Positions 39,481 through 53,795 of a stretch of 64,000 nt of DNA are shown here, one piece after another. Within the stretch, counting starts at the first letter, position 1. Each line of letters begins with the position of its first letter. The stretch comes from Andrena cerasifolii (lineage: Eukaryota > Arthropoda > Insecta > Hymenoptera > Andrenidae): NCBI RefSeq assembly GCF_050908995.1, contig NW_027484993.1, positions 1-64,000 on the forward strand, read 5' to 3'. Both the position numbers and the translations under genes were made by a program. The notes under the pieces are model-generated. The model was not told the origin of the DNA. It made no database searches and saw only the letters and a list, made by a program, of their open reading frames with translations.

Positions 39481-41744
39481 TTTCGATATCAGTTCTTCAA
39501 TATTTGTTCTCCAATATCGGTTTTTGAATATCGGTTCTAATATCGGATTCAATATCGGTTTTTGAATATCGGTTCTAATATCGGATTCAATATCGGTTTT
39601 TCAATATCGGTTCTAATATCGGATTCAATACCGGTTTTTCAATATCGGTTTTTCAATATCAGGTTTTCGATATCAGTTTTTCAATATTTGTTCTCCAATA
39701 TCGTTTTTGAATATCGGTTCTAATATCGGATTCAATATCGGTCTTTCAATATCGGTTCTAATATCGGATTCAATATCGGTTTTGCAATATCAGTTTTTCG
39801 ATATAGGTTTTTCAATATCGTTTTTTCAATATCGGTTCAAATATCGGATTCAATATCGGTTTTTCAATATCGGTTTTTCAATATCAGTTTGTCGATATCA
39901 GTTTTTCAATATTTGTTTTTCAATATCGGTTTTACAATATCGGTTTTTCAATATCGGTTCTAATATCGGTTTCAATATCGGTTTTTCAATATCAGTTTTT
40001 CGATATCAGTTTTTCAATATTTGTTCTCCAATATCGGTTTTTGTATATCGGTTCTAATATCGGATTCAATATCGGTTTTTCAATATCAGTGTTTCAATAT
40101 TTGTTCTCCAATATCGTTTTTTGAATATCGGTTCTAATATCGGATTCAATATCAGTTTTTCGATATCAGTTTTTCAATATTTGTTTTTCAATATCGGTTT
40201 TTCAATATCGGTTCTAATATCGGTTTTTGTTATATCGGTTCTAATATCGGATTCAATATCGTTTTTTCAATATCAGTGTTTCAATATTTGTTCTCCAATA
40301 TCGGTTTTTGAATATCGGTTCTAATATCGGATTCAATATCGGTTTTTCAATATCGGTTTTGCAATATCAGTTTTTCGATATAGGTTTTTCAATATCGGTT
40401 TTTCAATATCATTTTTTCCAATATTTGTTTTTCAATATCGGTTTTTCAATATCGGTTCTAATATCGGTTTCAATATCGGTTTTTCAATACGGTTTTTCAA
40501 TACGGTTTTTCAATATCGGTTTTTCAATATCAGTTTTTCAATATTTGTTTTTCAATATCGGTTTTTCAATATCGGTTCTAATATCGGTTTCAATATCGGT
40601 TTTTCAATACGGTTTTTCAATATCGGTTTTTCAATATCACTTTTTCAATATTTGTTCTCCAATATCGGTTTTTGTATATCGGTTCTAATATCGGATTCAA
40701 TATCGGTTTTTCAATATCAGTGTTTCAATATTTGTTCTCCAATATCGTTTTTTGAATATCGGTTCTAATATCGGATTCAATATCAGTTTTTCGATATCAG
40801 TTTTTCAATATTTGTTTTTCAATATCGGTTTTTCAATATCGGTTCTAATATCGGATTCAATATCGGTTTTTCAATATCGGTTCTAATATCGGATTCAATA
40901 TCGGTTTTGCAATATCAGTTTTTCGATATAGGTTTTTCAATATCGGTTTTTCAATATCGGTTCTAATATCGGATTCAATATCGGTTTTTCAATATCGGTT
41001 TTGCCATATCAGTTTTTCGATATAGGTTTTTCAATATCGGTTTTTCAATATCGGTTTTTCAATATCGGTTCTAATATCGGTTTCAATATCAGTTTCTCAG
41101 TATCGGTTTTTCAATATTTGTTTTTCAATATCGGTTTTTCAATATCGGTTTTTCAATATCGGTTCTAATATCGGATTCAATATCGGTTTTTCAATATCAG
41201 TTTTCGATATCAGTTTTTCAATATTTGGTTTTCAATATCGGTTTTTCAATATCGGTTCTAATATCGGTTTCAATATCGGTTTTTCAATATCAGTTTTTCG
41301 ATATAGGTTTTTCAATATCGGTTTTTCAATATCGGTTTTTCAATATCAGTTTTTCAATATTTGGTTTTCAATATCGGTTTTTGAATATCGGTTCTAATAT
41401 CGGTTCAATATCGGTTTTTCAATATCAGTTTTTCAATATTTGTTTTTCAATATCGGTTTTTCAATATCGGTTCTAATATCGGTTTCAATATCGGTTTTTC
41501 AATATCGGTTTTTCAATATCGGTTTTTCAATATTGGTTTTTCAATATCAGTTTTTCAAATATTTGTTCTCCAATATCGGTTTTTGTATATCGGTTCTAAT
41601 ATCGGATTCAATATCGGTTTTTCAATATCAGTGTTTCAATATTTGTTCTCCAATATCGGTTTTTGAATATCGGTTCTAATATCGGATTCAATATCGGTTT
41701 TTCAATATTTGTTTTTCAATATCGGTTCTAATATCGGATTCAAT

Positions 41745-43620
41745 ATCGGTTCTAATATCGGATTCAATATCGGTTTTGCAATATCAGTTTTTCAATATCA
41801 GTTTTCGATATCAGTTTTTCAATATTTGTTTTTCAATGTCGGTTTTTGAATATCGGTTGAATATCGGTTTTTCAATATCAGTTTTTCAATATTTGTTCTC
41901 CAATATCGGTTTTTGAATATCGGTTCAATATCGGTTTTTCAATATCAGTTTTTCAATATTTGTTTTTCAATATCGGTTTTTCAATATCGGTTCTATTATC
42001 GGATTCTATATCGGTTTTTCAATATCGGTTCTAATATCGGTTTCATATCGGTTCTTCAATACGGTTTTTCAATATCGGTTTTTCAATATCAGTTTTTCAA
42101 TATTTGTTCTCCAATATCGGTTTGGAATATCGGTTCTAATATCGGATTCAATATCGGTTTTTCAATATCGGTTTTTCAATATCAGTTTTTCAATATTTGT
42201 TCTCCAATATCGGTTTTTGAATATCGGTTCTAACATCGGATTCAATATCGGTTTTTCAATATCGGTTTTTCAATATCGGTTTTTCAATATCAGTTTTTCG
42301 ATATCAGTTTTTCCAATATTTGTTTTTCAATATCGATTTTTCAATATCGGTTCTAATATCGGATTCAATATCGGTTTTTCAATATCGGTTCTAATATCGG
42401 ATTCAATATCGGTTTTGCAATATCAGTTTTTCGATATAGGTTTTTCAATATCGGTTTTTCAATATCAGTTTTTCAATATTTGTTCTCCAATATCGGTTTT
42501 TGTATATCGGTTCTAATATCGGATTCAATATCGGTTTTGCAATATCAGTTTTTCGATATAGGTTTTTCAATATCGGTTTTTCAATATCGGTTCTAATATC
42601 GGATTCAATATCGGTTTTTCAATATCGGTTTTGCCATATCAGTTTTTCGATATAGGTTTTTCAATATCGGTTTTTCAATATCGGTTTTTCAATATCGGTT
42701 CTAATATCGGTTTCAATATCAGTTTCTCAGTATCGGTTTTTCAATATTTGTTTTTCAATATCGGTTTTTCAATATCGGTTTTTCAATATCGGTTCTAATA
42801 TCGGATTCAATATCGGTTTTTCAATATCAGTTTTTCGATATCAGTTTTTCAATATTTGGTTTTCAATATCGGTTTTTCAATATCGGTTCTAATATCGGTT
42901 TCAATATCGTTTTTTCAATATCGGTTTTTCAATATCAGTTTTTCGATATCAGTTTTTCAATATTTGTTTTTCAATATCGGTTTTTCAATATCGGTTCTAA
43001 TATCGGTTTCAATATCGGTTTTTCAATATCAGTTTTTCGATATAGGTTTTTCAATATCGGTTTTTCAATATCGGTTTTTCAATATCAGTTTTTCAATATT
43101 TGTTCTCCAATATCGGTTTTTGAATATCGGTTCTAACATCGGATTCAATATCGGTTTTTCAATATCGGTTTTTCAATATCGGTTTTTCAATATCAGTTTT
43201 TCGATATCAGTTTTTCAATATTTGTTTTTCAATATCGGTTTTTCAATATCGGTTCTAATATCGGATTCAATATCGGTTTTTCAATATCGGTTCTAATATC
43301 GGATTCAATATCGGTTATGCAATATCAGTTTTTCGATATAGGTTTTTCAATATCGGTTTTTCAATATCAGTTTTTCAATATTTGTTCTCCAATATCGGTT
43401 TTTGTATATCGGTTCTAATATCGGATTCAATATCGGTTTTTCAATATCAGTGTTTCAATATTTGTTCTCCAATATCGGTTTTTGAATATCGGTTCTAATA
43501 TCGGATTCAATATCGGTTTTTCAATATTTGTTTTTCAATATCGGTTCTAATATCGGATTCAATATCGGTTTTGCAATATCAGTTTTTCGATATAGGTTTT
43601 TCAATATCGGTTTTTCAATA
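41745..43620 (+). repeat. 3,786-bp-shift duplication, left copy (domain 2)
   Basis: The caatgtcgg variant at about 41,835, the Z unit at 42,628 and the landmarks at 42,856 and 43,528 all recur 3,786 bp later. There are small compensating differences (four-T run near 41,805, a shortened tttcatatcgg near 42,043). The blocks diverge near 43,620. A related Z unit at 40,998 is 1,630 bp upstream of 42,628. Confidence 0.75.
43102..43341 (+). repeat. 240-bp R-marked phrase, domain 2 form
   Basis: Unit order and length match the domain 1 phrase, with gtttttcaatatcg where domain 1 usually has gtttttccatatcg, and gttatgcaatatca at the L position. Other R-marked copies in domain 2 lie near 42.2, 46.0, 46.9, 49.1, 51.85, 55.5, 57.9 and 58.9 kb; several of these have gttttgcaatatca at the L position, so only the Q/A difference separates the domains consistently. 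Confidence 0.8.
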
Positions 43621-44439
43621 TCGGTTTTTCAATATCAGTTCTTCAATATGTGTTCTCCAATATCGGTTTTTCAATATCAGTTTTTCGATATCAGTTTTTC
43701 AATATTTGTTTTTCAATGTCGGTTTTTGAATATCGGTTGAATATCGGTTTTTCAATATCAGTTTTTCAATATTTGTTCTCCAATATCGGTTTTTGAATAT
43801 CGGTTCAATATCGGTTTTTCAATATCAGTTTTTCAATATTTGTTTTTCAATATCGGTTTTTCAATATCGGTTCTAATATCGGATTCTATATCGGTTTTTC
43901 AATATCGGTTCTAATATCGGTTTCAATATCGGTTTTTCAATACGGTTTTTCAATATCGGTTTTTCAATATCTGTTTTTCAATATTTGTTCTCCAATATCG
44001 GTTTTTGTATATCGGTTCTAATATCGGATTCAATATCGGTTTTTCAATATCAGTGTTTCAATATTTGTTCTCCAATATCGGTTTTTGAATATCGGTTCTA
44101 ATATCGGATTCAATATCAGTTTTTCGATATCAGTTTTTCAATATTTGTTTTTCAATATCGGTTTTTCAATATCGGTTCTAATATCGGATTCAATATCGGT
44201 TTTTCAATATCGGTTCTAATATCGGTTTCAATATCTGTTTTTCAATACGGTTTTTCAATATCGGTTTTTCAATATCAGTTTTTCAATATTTGTTCTCCAA
44301 TATCGGTTTTGGAATATCGGTTCTAATATCGGATTCAATATCGGTTTTTCAATATCAGTTTTTCGATATCAGTTCTTCAATATTTGTTCTCCAATATCGG
44401 TTTTTGAATATCGGTTCTAATATCGGATTCAATATCGGT

Positions 44440-45335
44440 TTTTCAATATCGGTTCTAATATCGGATTCAATACCTGTTTTTCAATATCGGTTTTTCAATA
44501 TCAGGTTTTCGATATCAGTTTTTCAATATTTGTTCTCCAATATCGGTTTTTGAATATCGGTTCTAATATCGGATTCAATATCGGTTCTAATATCGGATTC
44601 AATATCGGTTTTGCAATATCAGTTTTTCGATATAGGTTTTTCAATATCGTTTTTTCAATATCGGTTCTAATATCGGATTCAATATCGGTTTTTCAATATC
44701 GGTTTTTCAATATCAGTTTGTCGATATCAGTTTTTCAATATTTGTTTTTCAATATCGGTTTTTCAATATCGGTTTTTCAATATCGGTTCTAATATCGGTT
44801 TCAATATCGGTTTTTCAATATCAGTTTTTCGATATCAGTTTTTCAATATTTGTTCTCCAATATCGGTTTTTGTATATCGGTTCTAATATCGGATTCAATA
44901 TCGGTTTTTCAATATCAGTGTTTCAATATTTGTTCTCCAATATCGTTTTTTGAATATCGGTTCTAATATCGGATTCAATATCAGTTTTTCGATATCAGTT
45001 TTTCAATATTTGTTTTTCAATATCGGTTTTTCAATATCGGTTCTAATATCGGTTTTTGTATATCGGTTCTAATATCGGATTCAATATCGTTTTTTCAATA
45101 TCAGTGTTTCAATATTTGTTCTCCAATATCGGTTTTTGAATATCGGTTCTAATATCGGATTCAATATCGGTTTTTCAATATCGGTTTTGCAATATCAGTT
45201 TTTCGATATAGGTTTTTCAATATCGGTTTTTCAATATCAGTTTTTCAATATTTGTTTTTCAATATCGGTTTTTCAATATCGGTTCTAATATCGGTTTCAA
45301 TATCGGTTTTTCAATACGGTTTTTCAATATCGGTT
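44440..45335 (+). repeat. Dispersed duplication, 15.8-kb shift, left copy
   Basis: A rare gtttgtcgatatca (near 44,717) and a 24-mer E-F-E-F run near 44,566 recur 15,804 bp later in the same order. The shift drops to 15,790 further right because the right copy lacks one A monomer. A third gtttgtcgatatca is near 39,888. Much domain 2 sequence lies between the copies, so this is not simple tandem amplification. Confidence 0.7.
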
Positions 45336-45530
45336 TTTCAATATCGGTTCTAATATCGGTTTCAATATCGGTTTTTCAATACGGTTTTTCAATATCGGTT
45401 TTTCAATATCACTTTTTCAATATTTGTTCTCCAATATCGGTTTTTGTATATCGGTTCTAATATCGGATTCAATATCGGTTTTTCAATATCAGTGTTTCAA
45501 TATTTGTTCTCCAATATCGTTTTTTGAATA

Positions 45531-47406
45531 TCGGTTCTAATATCGGATTCAATATCGGTTTTGCAATATCAGTTTTTCAATATCAGTTTTTCGATATCAG
45601 TTTTTCAATATTTGTTTTTCAATGTCGGTTTTTGAATATCGGTTGAATATCGGTTTTTCAATATCAGTTTTTCAATATTTGTTCTCCAATATCGGTTTTT
45701 GAATATCGGTTCAATATCGGTTTTTCAATATCAGTTTTTCAATATTTGTTTTTCAATATCGGTTTTTCAATATCGGTTCTATTATCGGATTCTATATCGG
45801 TTTTTCAATATCGGTTCTAATATCGGTTTCAATATCGGTTCTTCAATACGGTTTTTCAATATCGGTTTTTCAATATCAGTTTTTCAATATTTGTTCTCCA
45901 ATATCGGTTTGGAATATCGGTTCTAATATCGGATTCAATATCGGTTTTTCAATATCGGTTTTTCAATATCAGTTTTTCAATATTTGTTCTCCAATATTGG
46001 TTTTTGAATATCGGTTCTAACATCGGATTCAATATCGGTTTTTCAATATCGGTTTTTCAATATCGGTTTTTCAATATCAGTTTTTCGATATCAGTTTTTC
46101 AATATTTGTTTTTCAATATCGATTTTTCAATATCGGTTCTAATATCGGATTCAATATCGGTTTTTCAATATCGGTTCTAATATCGGATTCAATATCGGTT
46201 TTGCAATATCAGTTTTTCGATATAGGTTTTTCAATATCGGTTTTTCAATATCAGTTTTTCAATATTTGTTCTCCAATATCGGTTTTTGTATATCGGTTCT
46301 AATATCGGATTCAATATCGGTTTTGCAATATCAGTTTTTCGATATAGGTTTTTCAATATCGGTTTTTCAATATCGGTTCTAATATCGGATTCAATATCGG
46401 TTTTTCAATATCGGTTTTGCCATATCAGTTTTTCGATATAGGTTTTTCAATATCGGTTTTTCAATATCGGTTTTTCAATATCGGTTCTAATATCGGTTTC
46501 AATATCAGTTTCTCAGTATCGGTTTTTCAATATTTGTTTTTCAATATCGGTTTTTCAATATCGGTTTTTCAATATCGGTTCTAATATCGGATTCAATATC
46601 GGTTTTTCAATATCAGTTTTTCGATATCAGTTTTTCAATATTTGGTTTTCAATATCGGTTTTTCAATATCGGTTCTAATATCGGTTTCAATATCGTTTTT
46701 TCAATATCGGTTTTTCAATATCAGTTTTTCGATATCAGTTTTTCAATATTTGTTTTTCAATATCGGTTTTTCAATATCGGTTCTAATATCGGTTTCAATA
46801 TCGGTTTTTCAATATCAGTTTTTCGATATAGGTTTTTCAATATCGGTTTTTCAATATCGGTTTTTCAATATCAGTTTTTCAATATTTGTTCTCCAATATC
46901 GGTTTTTGAATATCGGTTCTAACATCGGATTCAATATCGGTTTTTCAATATCGGTTTTTCAATATCGGTTTTTCAATATCAGTTTTTCGATATCAGTTTT
47001 TCAATATTTGTTTTTCAATATCGGTTTTTCAATATCGGTTCTAATATCGGATTCAATATCGGTTTTTCAATATCGGTTCTAATATCGGATTCAATATCGG
47101 TTATGCAATATCAGTTTTTCGATATAGGTTTTTCAATATCGGTTTTTCAATATCAGTTTTTCAATATTTGTTCTCCAATATCGGTTTTTGTATATCGGTT
47201 CTAATATCGGATTCAATATCGGTTTTTCAATATCAGTGTTTCAATATTTGTTCTCCAATATCGGTTTTTGAATATCGGTTCTAATATCGGATTCAATATC
47301 GGTTTTTCAATATTTGTTTTTCAATATCGGTTCTAATATCGGATTCAATATCGGTTTTGCAATATCAGTTTTTCGATATAGGTTTTTCAATATCGGTTTT
47401 TCAATA
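45531..47406 (+). repeat. 3,786-bp-shift duplication, right copy (domain 2)
   Basis: Right partner of 41,745-43,620. Its right half also lies inside the first copy of the 2,158-bp tandem duplication, so about 42.6-43.6 kb, 46.4-47.4 kb and 48.6-49.6 kb are three related copies of one segment. Confidence 0.75.
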
Positions 47407-48571
47407 TTTGTTCTCCAATATCGGTTTTTGTATATCGGTTCTAATATCGGATTCAATATCGGTTTTTCAATATCAGTGTTTCAATATTTGTTCTCCAATA
47501 TCGTTTTTTGAATATCGGTTCTAATATCGGATTCAATATCAGTTTTTCCATATCAGTTTTTCAATATTTGTTTTTCAATATCGGTTTTTCAATATCGGTT
47601 CTAATATCGGTTTTTGTATATCGGTTCTAATATCGGATTCAATATCGTTTTTTCAATATCAGTGTTTCAATATTTGTTCTCCAATATCGGTTTTTGAATA
47701 TCGGTTCTAATATCGGATTCAATATCGGTTTTTCAATATCGGTTTTGCAATATCAGTTTTTCGATATAGGTTTTTCAATATCGGTTTTTCAATATCAGTT
47801 TTTCAATATTTGTTTTTCAATATCGGTTTTTCAATATCGGTTCTAATATCGGTTTCAATATCGGTTTTTCAATACGGTTTTTCAATATCGGTTTTTCAAT
47901 ATCAGTTTTTCAATATTTGTTTTTCAATATCGGTTTTTCAATATCGGTTCTAATATCGGTTTCAATATCGGTTTTTCAATACGGTTTTTCAATATCGGTT
48001 TTTCAATATCACTTTTTCAATATTTGTTCTCCAATATCGGTTTTTGTATATCGGTTCTAATATCGGATTCAATATCGGTTTTTCAATATCAGTGTTTCAA
48101 TATTTGTTCTCCAATATCGTTTTTTGAATATCGGTTCTAATATCGGATTCAATATCAGTTTTTCGATATCAGTTTTTCAATATTTGTTTTTCAATATCGG
48201 TTTTTCAATATCGGTTCTAATATCGGATTCAATATCGGTTTTTCAATATCGGTTCTAATATCGGATTCAATATCGGTTTTGCAATATCAGTTTTTCGATA
48301 TAGGTTTTTCAATATCGGTTTTTCAATATCGGTTCTAATATCGGATTCAATATCGGTTTTTCAATATCGGTTTTGCCATATCAGTTTTTCGATATAGGTT
48401 TTTCAATATCGGTTTTTCAATATCGGTTTTTCAATATCGGTTCTAATATCGGTTTCAATATCAGTTTCTCAGTATCGGTTTTTCAATATTTGTTTTTCAA
48501 TATCGGTTTTTCAATATCGGTTTTTCAATATCGGTTCTAATATCGGATTCAATATCGGTTTTTCAATATCG
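46414..48571 (+). repeat. 2,158-bp tandem duplication, copy 1
   Basis: Z units at 46,414 and 48,572 begin two adjacent 2,158-bp blocks. Landmarks at 46,642, 47,314, the rare gatatcac/tttttc variant near 48,009, the Z unit at 48,370 and the X unit near 48,464 all recur at exactly 2,158 bp. A private gtttttccatatca near 47,543 marks this copy. Confidence 0.85.
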
Positions 48572-48773
48572 GTTTTGCCATATCAGTTTTTCGATATAGG
48601 TTTTTCAATATCGGTTTTTCAATATCGGTTTTTCAATATCGGTTCTAATATCGGTTTCAATATCAGTTTCTCAGTATCGGTTTTTCAATATTTGTTTTTC
48701 AATATCGGTTTTTCAATATCGGTTTTTCAATATCGGTTCTAATATCGGATTCAATATCGGTTTTTCAATATCA
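48370..48773 (+). repeat. 202-bp tandem duplication
   Basis: Two adjacent 202-bp units (48,370-48,571 and 48,572-48,773) read Z-M-A-A-A-E-gtttcaatatca-X-D-A-A-A-E-F-A. The length sum of these 15 units is exactly 202. The second unit coincides with the start of the second 2,158-bp block, so the breakpoint of the larger duplication lies in this phrase. Confidence 0.85.
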
Positions 48774-50728
48774 GTTTTTCGATATCAGTTTTTCAATATT
48801 TGGTTTTCAATATCGGTTTTTCAATATCGGTTCTAATATCGGTTTCAATATCGTTTTTTCAATATCGGTTTTTCAATATCAGTTTTTCGATATCAGTTTT
48901 TCAATATTTGTTTTTCAATATCGGTTTTTCAATATCGGTTCTAATATCGGTTTCAATATCGGTTTTTCAATATCAGTTTTTCGATATAGGTTTTTCAATA
49001 TCGGTTTTTCAATATCGGTTTTTTCAATATCAGTTTTTCAATATTTGTTCTCCAATATCGGTTTTTGAATATCGGTTCTAACATCGGATTCAATATCGGT
49101 TTTTCAATATCGGTTTTTCAATATCGGTTTTTCAATATCAGTTTTTCGATATCAGTTTTTCAATATTTGTTTTTCAATATCGGTTTTTCAATATCGGTTC
49201 TAATATCGGATTCAATATCGGTTTTTCAATATCGGTTCTAATATCGGATTCAATATCGGTTATGCAATATCAGTTTTTCGATATAGGTTTTCAATATCGG
49301 TTTTTCAATATCAGTTTTTCAATATTTGTTCTCCAATATCGGTTTTTGTATATCGGTTCTAATATCGGATTCAATATCGGTTTTTCAATATCAGTGTTTC
49401 AATATTTGTTCTCCAATATCGGTTTTTGAATATCGGTTCTAATATCGGATTCAATATCGGTTTTTCAATATTTGTTTTTCAATATCGGTTCTAATATCGG
49501 ATTCAATATCGGTTTTGCAATATCAGTTTTTCGATATAGGTTTTTCAATATCGGTTTTTCAATATTTGTTCTCCAATATCGGTTTTTGTATATCGGTTCT
49601 AATATCGGATTCAATATCGGTTTTTCAATATCAGTGTTTCAATATTTGTTCTCCAATATCGTTTTTTGAATATCGGTTCTAATATCGGATTCAATATCAG
49701 TTTTTCGATATCAGTTTTTCAATATTTGTTTTTCAATATCGGTTTTTCAATATCGGTTCTAATATCGGTTTTTGTATATCGGTTCTAATATCGGATTCAA
49801 TATCGTTTTTTCAATATCAGTGTTTCAATATTTGTTCTCCAATATCGGTTTTTGAATATCGGTTCTAATATCGGATTCAATATCGGTTTTTCAATATCGG
49901 TTTTGCAATATCAGTTTTTCGATATAGGTTTTTCAATATCGGTTTTTCAATATCAGTTTTTCAATATTTGTTTTTCAATATCGGTTTTTCAATATCGGTT
50001 CTAATATCGGTTTCAATATCGGTTTTTCAATACGGTTTTTCAATATCGGTTTTTCAATATCAGTTTTTCAATATTTGTTTTTCAATATCGGTTTTTCAAT
50101 ATCGGTTCTAATATCGGTTTCAATATCGGTTTTTCAATACGGTTTTTCAATATCGGTTTTTCAATATCACTTTTTCAATATTTGTTCTCCAATATCGGTT
50201 TTTGTATATCGGTTCTAATATCGGATTCAATATCGGTTTTTCAATATCAGTGTTTCAATATTTGTTCTCCAATATCGTTTTTTGAATATCGGTTCTAATA
50301 TCGGATTCAATATCAGTTTTTCGATATCAGTTTTTCAATATTTGTTTTTCAATATCGGTTTTTCAATATCGGTTCTAATATCGGATTCAATATCGGTTTT
50401 TCAATATCGGTTCTAATATCGGATTCAATATCGGTTTTGCAATATCAGTTTTTCGATATAGGTTTTTCAATATCGGTTTTTCAATATCGGTTCTAATATC
50501 GGATTCAATATCGGTTTTTCAATATCGGTTTTGCCATATCAGTTTTTCGATATAGGTTTTTCAATATCGGTTTTTCAATATCGGTTTTTCAATATCGGTT
50601 CTAATATCGGTTTCAATATCAGTTTCTCAGTATCGGTTTTTCAATATTTGTTTTTCAATATCGGTTTTTCAATATCGGTTTTTCAATATCGGTTCTAATA
50701 TCGGATTCAATATCGGTTTTTCAATATC
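48572..50728 (+). repeat. 2,158-bp tandem duplication, copy 2
   Basis: Head-to-tail second copy. It has a six-T run near 49,019 and a four-T run near 49,288 that cancel each other, so the shift returns to 2,158. Otherwise the copies look identical by eye over the landmarks checked. Confidence 0.85.
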
Positions 50729-53700
50729 AGTTTTTCGATATCAGTTTTTCAATATTTGGTTTTCAATATCGGTTTTTCAATATCGGTTCTAATATCGGTT
50801 TCAATATCGGTTTTTCAATATCAGTTTTTCGATATAGGTTTTTCAATATCGGTTTTTCAATATCGGTTTTTCAATATCAGTTTTTCAATATTTGGTTTTC
50901 AATATCGGTTTTTGAATATCGGTTCTAATATCGGTTCAATATTCGGTTTTTCAATATCGGTTTTTCAATATCAGTTTTTCAATATTTGGTTTTCAATATC
51001 GGTTTTTGAATATCGGTTCTAATATCGGTTCAATATCGGTTTTTCAATATCAGTTTTTCAATATTTGTTTTTCAATATCGGTTTTTCAATATCGGTTCTA
51101 ATATCGGTTTCAATATCGGTTTTTCAATATCGGTTTTTCAATATCGGTTTTTCAATATTGGTTTTTCAATATCAGTTTTTCAATATTTGTTCTCCAATAT
51201 CGGTTTTTGTATATCGGTTCTAATATCGGATTCAATATCGGTTTTTCAATATCAGTGTTTCAATATTTGTTCTCCAATATCGGTTTTTGAATATCGGTTC
51301 TAATATCGGATTCAATATCGGTTTTTCAATATTTGTTTTTCAATATCGGTTCTAATATCGGATTCAATATCGGTTCTAATATCGGATTCAATATCGGTTT
51401 TGCAATATCAGTTTTTCAATATCAGTTTTTCGATATCAGTTTTTCAATATTTGTTTTTCAATGTCGGTTTTTGAATATCGGTTGAATATCGGTTTTTCAA
51501 TATCAGTTTTTCAATATTTGTTCTCCAATATCGGTTTTTCAATATCGGTTCAATATCGGTTTTTCAATATCAGTTTTTCAATATTTGTTTTTCAATATCG
51601 GTTTTTCAATATCGGTTCTATTATCGGATTCTATATCGGTTTTTCAATATCGGTTCTAATATCGGTTTCAATATCGGTTTTTCAATACGGTTTTTCAATA
51701 TCGGTTTTTCAATGTCAGTTTTTCAATATTTGTTCTCCAATATCGGTTTTGGAATATCGGTTCTAATATCGGATTCAATATCGGTTTTTCAATATCGGTT
51801 TTTCAATATCAGTTTTTCAATATTTGTTCTCCAATATCGGTTTTTGAATATCGGTTCTAACATCGGATTCAATATCGGTTTTTCAATATCGGTTTTTCAA
51901 TATCGGTTTTTCAATATCAGTTTTTCGATATCAGTTTTTCAATATTTGTTTTTCAATATCGGTTTTTCAATATCGGTTCTAATATCGGATTCAATATCGG
52001 TTTTTCAATATCGGTTCTAATATCGGATTCAATATCGGTTTTGCAATATCAGTTTTTCGATATAGGTTTTTCAATATCGGTTTTTCAATATCAGTTTTTC
52101 AATATTTGTTCTCCAATATCGGTTTTTGTATATCGGTTCTAATATCGGATTCAATATCGGTTTTGCAATATCAGTTTTTCGATATAGGTTTTTCAATATC
52201 GGTTTTTCAATATCGGTTCTAATATCGGATTCAATATCGGTTTTTCAATATCGGTTTTGCCATATCAGTTTTTCGATATAGGTTTTTCAATATCGGTTTT
52301 TCAATATCGGTTTTTCAATATCGGTTCTAATATCGGTTTCAATATCAGTTTCTCAGTATCGGTTTTTCAATATTTGTTTTTCAATATCGGTTTTTCAATA
52401 TCAGTTTTTCAATATTTGTTCTCCAATATCGGTTTTTGTATATCGGTTCTAATATCGGATTCAATATCGGTTTTGCAATATCAGTTTTTCGATATAGGTT
52501 TTTCAATATCGGTTTTTCAATATCGGTTCTAATATCGGATTCAATATCGGTTTTTCAATATCGGTTTTGCCATATCAGTTTTTCGATATAGGTTTTTCAA
52601 TATCGGTTTTTCAATATCGGTTTTTCAATATCGGTTCTAATATCGGTTTCAATATCAGTTTCTCAGTATCGGTTTTTCAATATTTGTTTTTCAATATCGG
52701 TTTTTCAATATCGGTTTTTCAATATCGGTTCTAATATCGGATTCAATATCGGTTCTTCAATATCAGTTTTTCGATATCAGTTTTTCAATATTTGGTTTTC
52801 AATATCGGTTTTTCAATATCGGTTCTAATATCGGTTTTTCAATATCAGTTTTTCAATATTTGTTTTTCAATATCGGTTTTTCAATATCGGTTCTAATATC
52901 GGTTTCAATATCGGTTTTTCAATATCGGTTTTTCAATATCGGTTTTTCAATATTGGTTTTTCTATATCAGTTTTTCAATATTTGTTCTCCAATATCGGTT
53001 TTTGTATATCGGTTCTAATATCGGATTCAATATCGGTTTTTCAATATCAGTGTTTCAATATTTGTTCTCCAATATCGGTTTTTGAATATCGGTTCTAATA
53101 TCGGATTCAATATCGGTTTTTCAATATTTGTTTTTCAATATCGGTTCTAATATCGGATTCAATATCGGTTCTAATATCGGATTCAATATCGTTTTTGCAA
53201 TATCAGTTTTTCAATATCAGTTTTTCGATATCTGTTTTTCAATATTTGTTTTTCAATGTCGGTTTTTGAATATCGGTTGAATATCGGTTTTTCAATATCA
53301 GTTTTTCAATATTTGTTCTCCAATATCGGTTTTTGAATATCGGTTCAATATCGGTTTTTCAATATCAGTTTTTCAATATTTGTTTTTCAATATCGGTTTT
53401 TCAATATCGGTTCTAATATCGGATTCTATATCGGTTTTTCAATATCGGTTCTAATATCGGTTTCAATATCGGTTTTTCAATACGGTTTTTCAATATCGGT
53501 TTTTCAATATCAGTTTTTCAATATTTGTTCTCCAATATCGGTTTTGGAATATCGGTTCTAATATCGGATTCAATATCGGTTTTTCAATATCGGTTTTTCA
53601 ATATCGGTTTTTCAATATCAGTTTTTCGATATCAGTTTTTCAATATTTGTTTTTCAATATCGGTTTTTCAATATCGGTTCTAATATCGGATTCAATATCG

Positions 53701-53795
53701 GTTTTTCAATATCGGTTCTAATATCGGATTCAATATCGGTTATGCAATATCAGTTTTTCGATATAGGTTTTTCAATATCGGTTTTTCAATATCAG
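50171..53795 (+). repeat. 3.64-kb tandem duplication, copy 1
   Basis: Landmarks recur at 3,625 bp (Z at 50,528 and X near 50,621) and then at 3,639 bp after a 14-bp length difference (caatgtcgg near 51,460; gttttggaat at 51,745; Z at 52,254). It includes a pair of Z units 310 bp apart (52,254 and 52,564). Edges are approximate to tens of bases. Confidence 0.8.
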
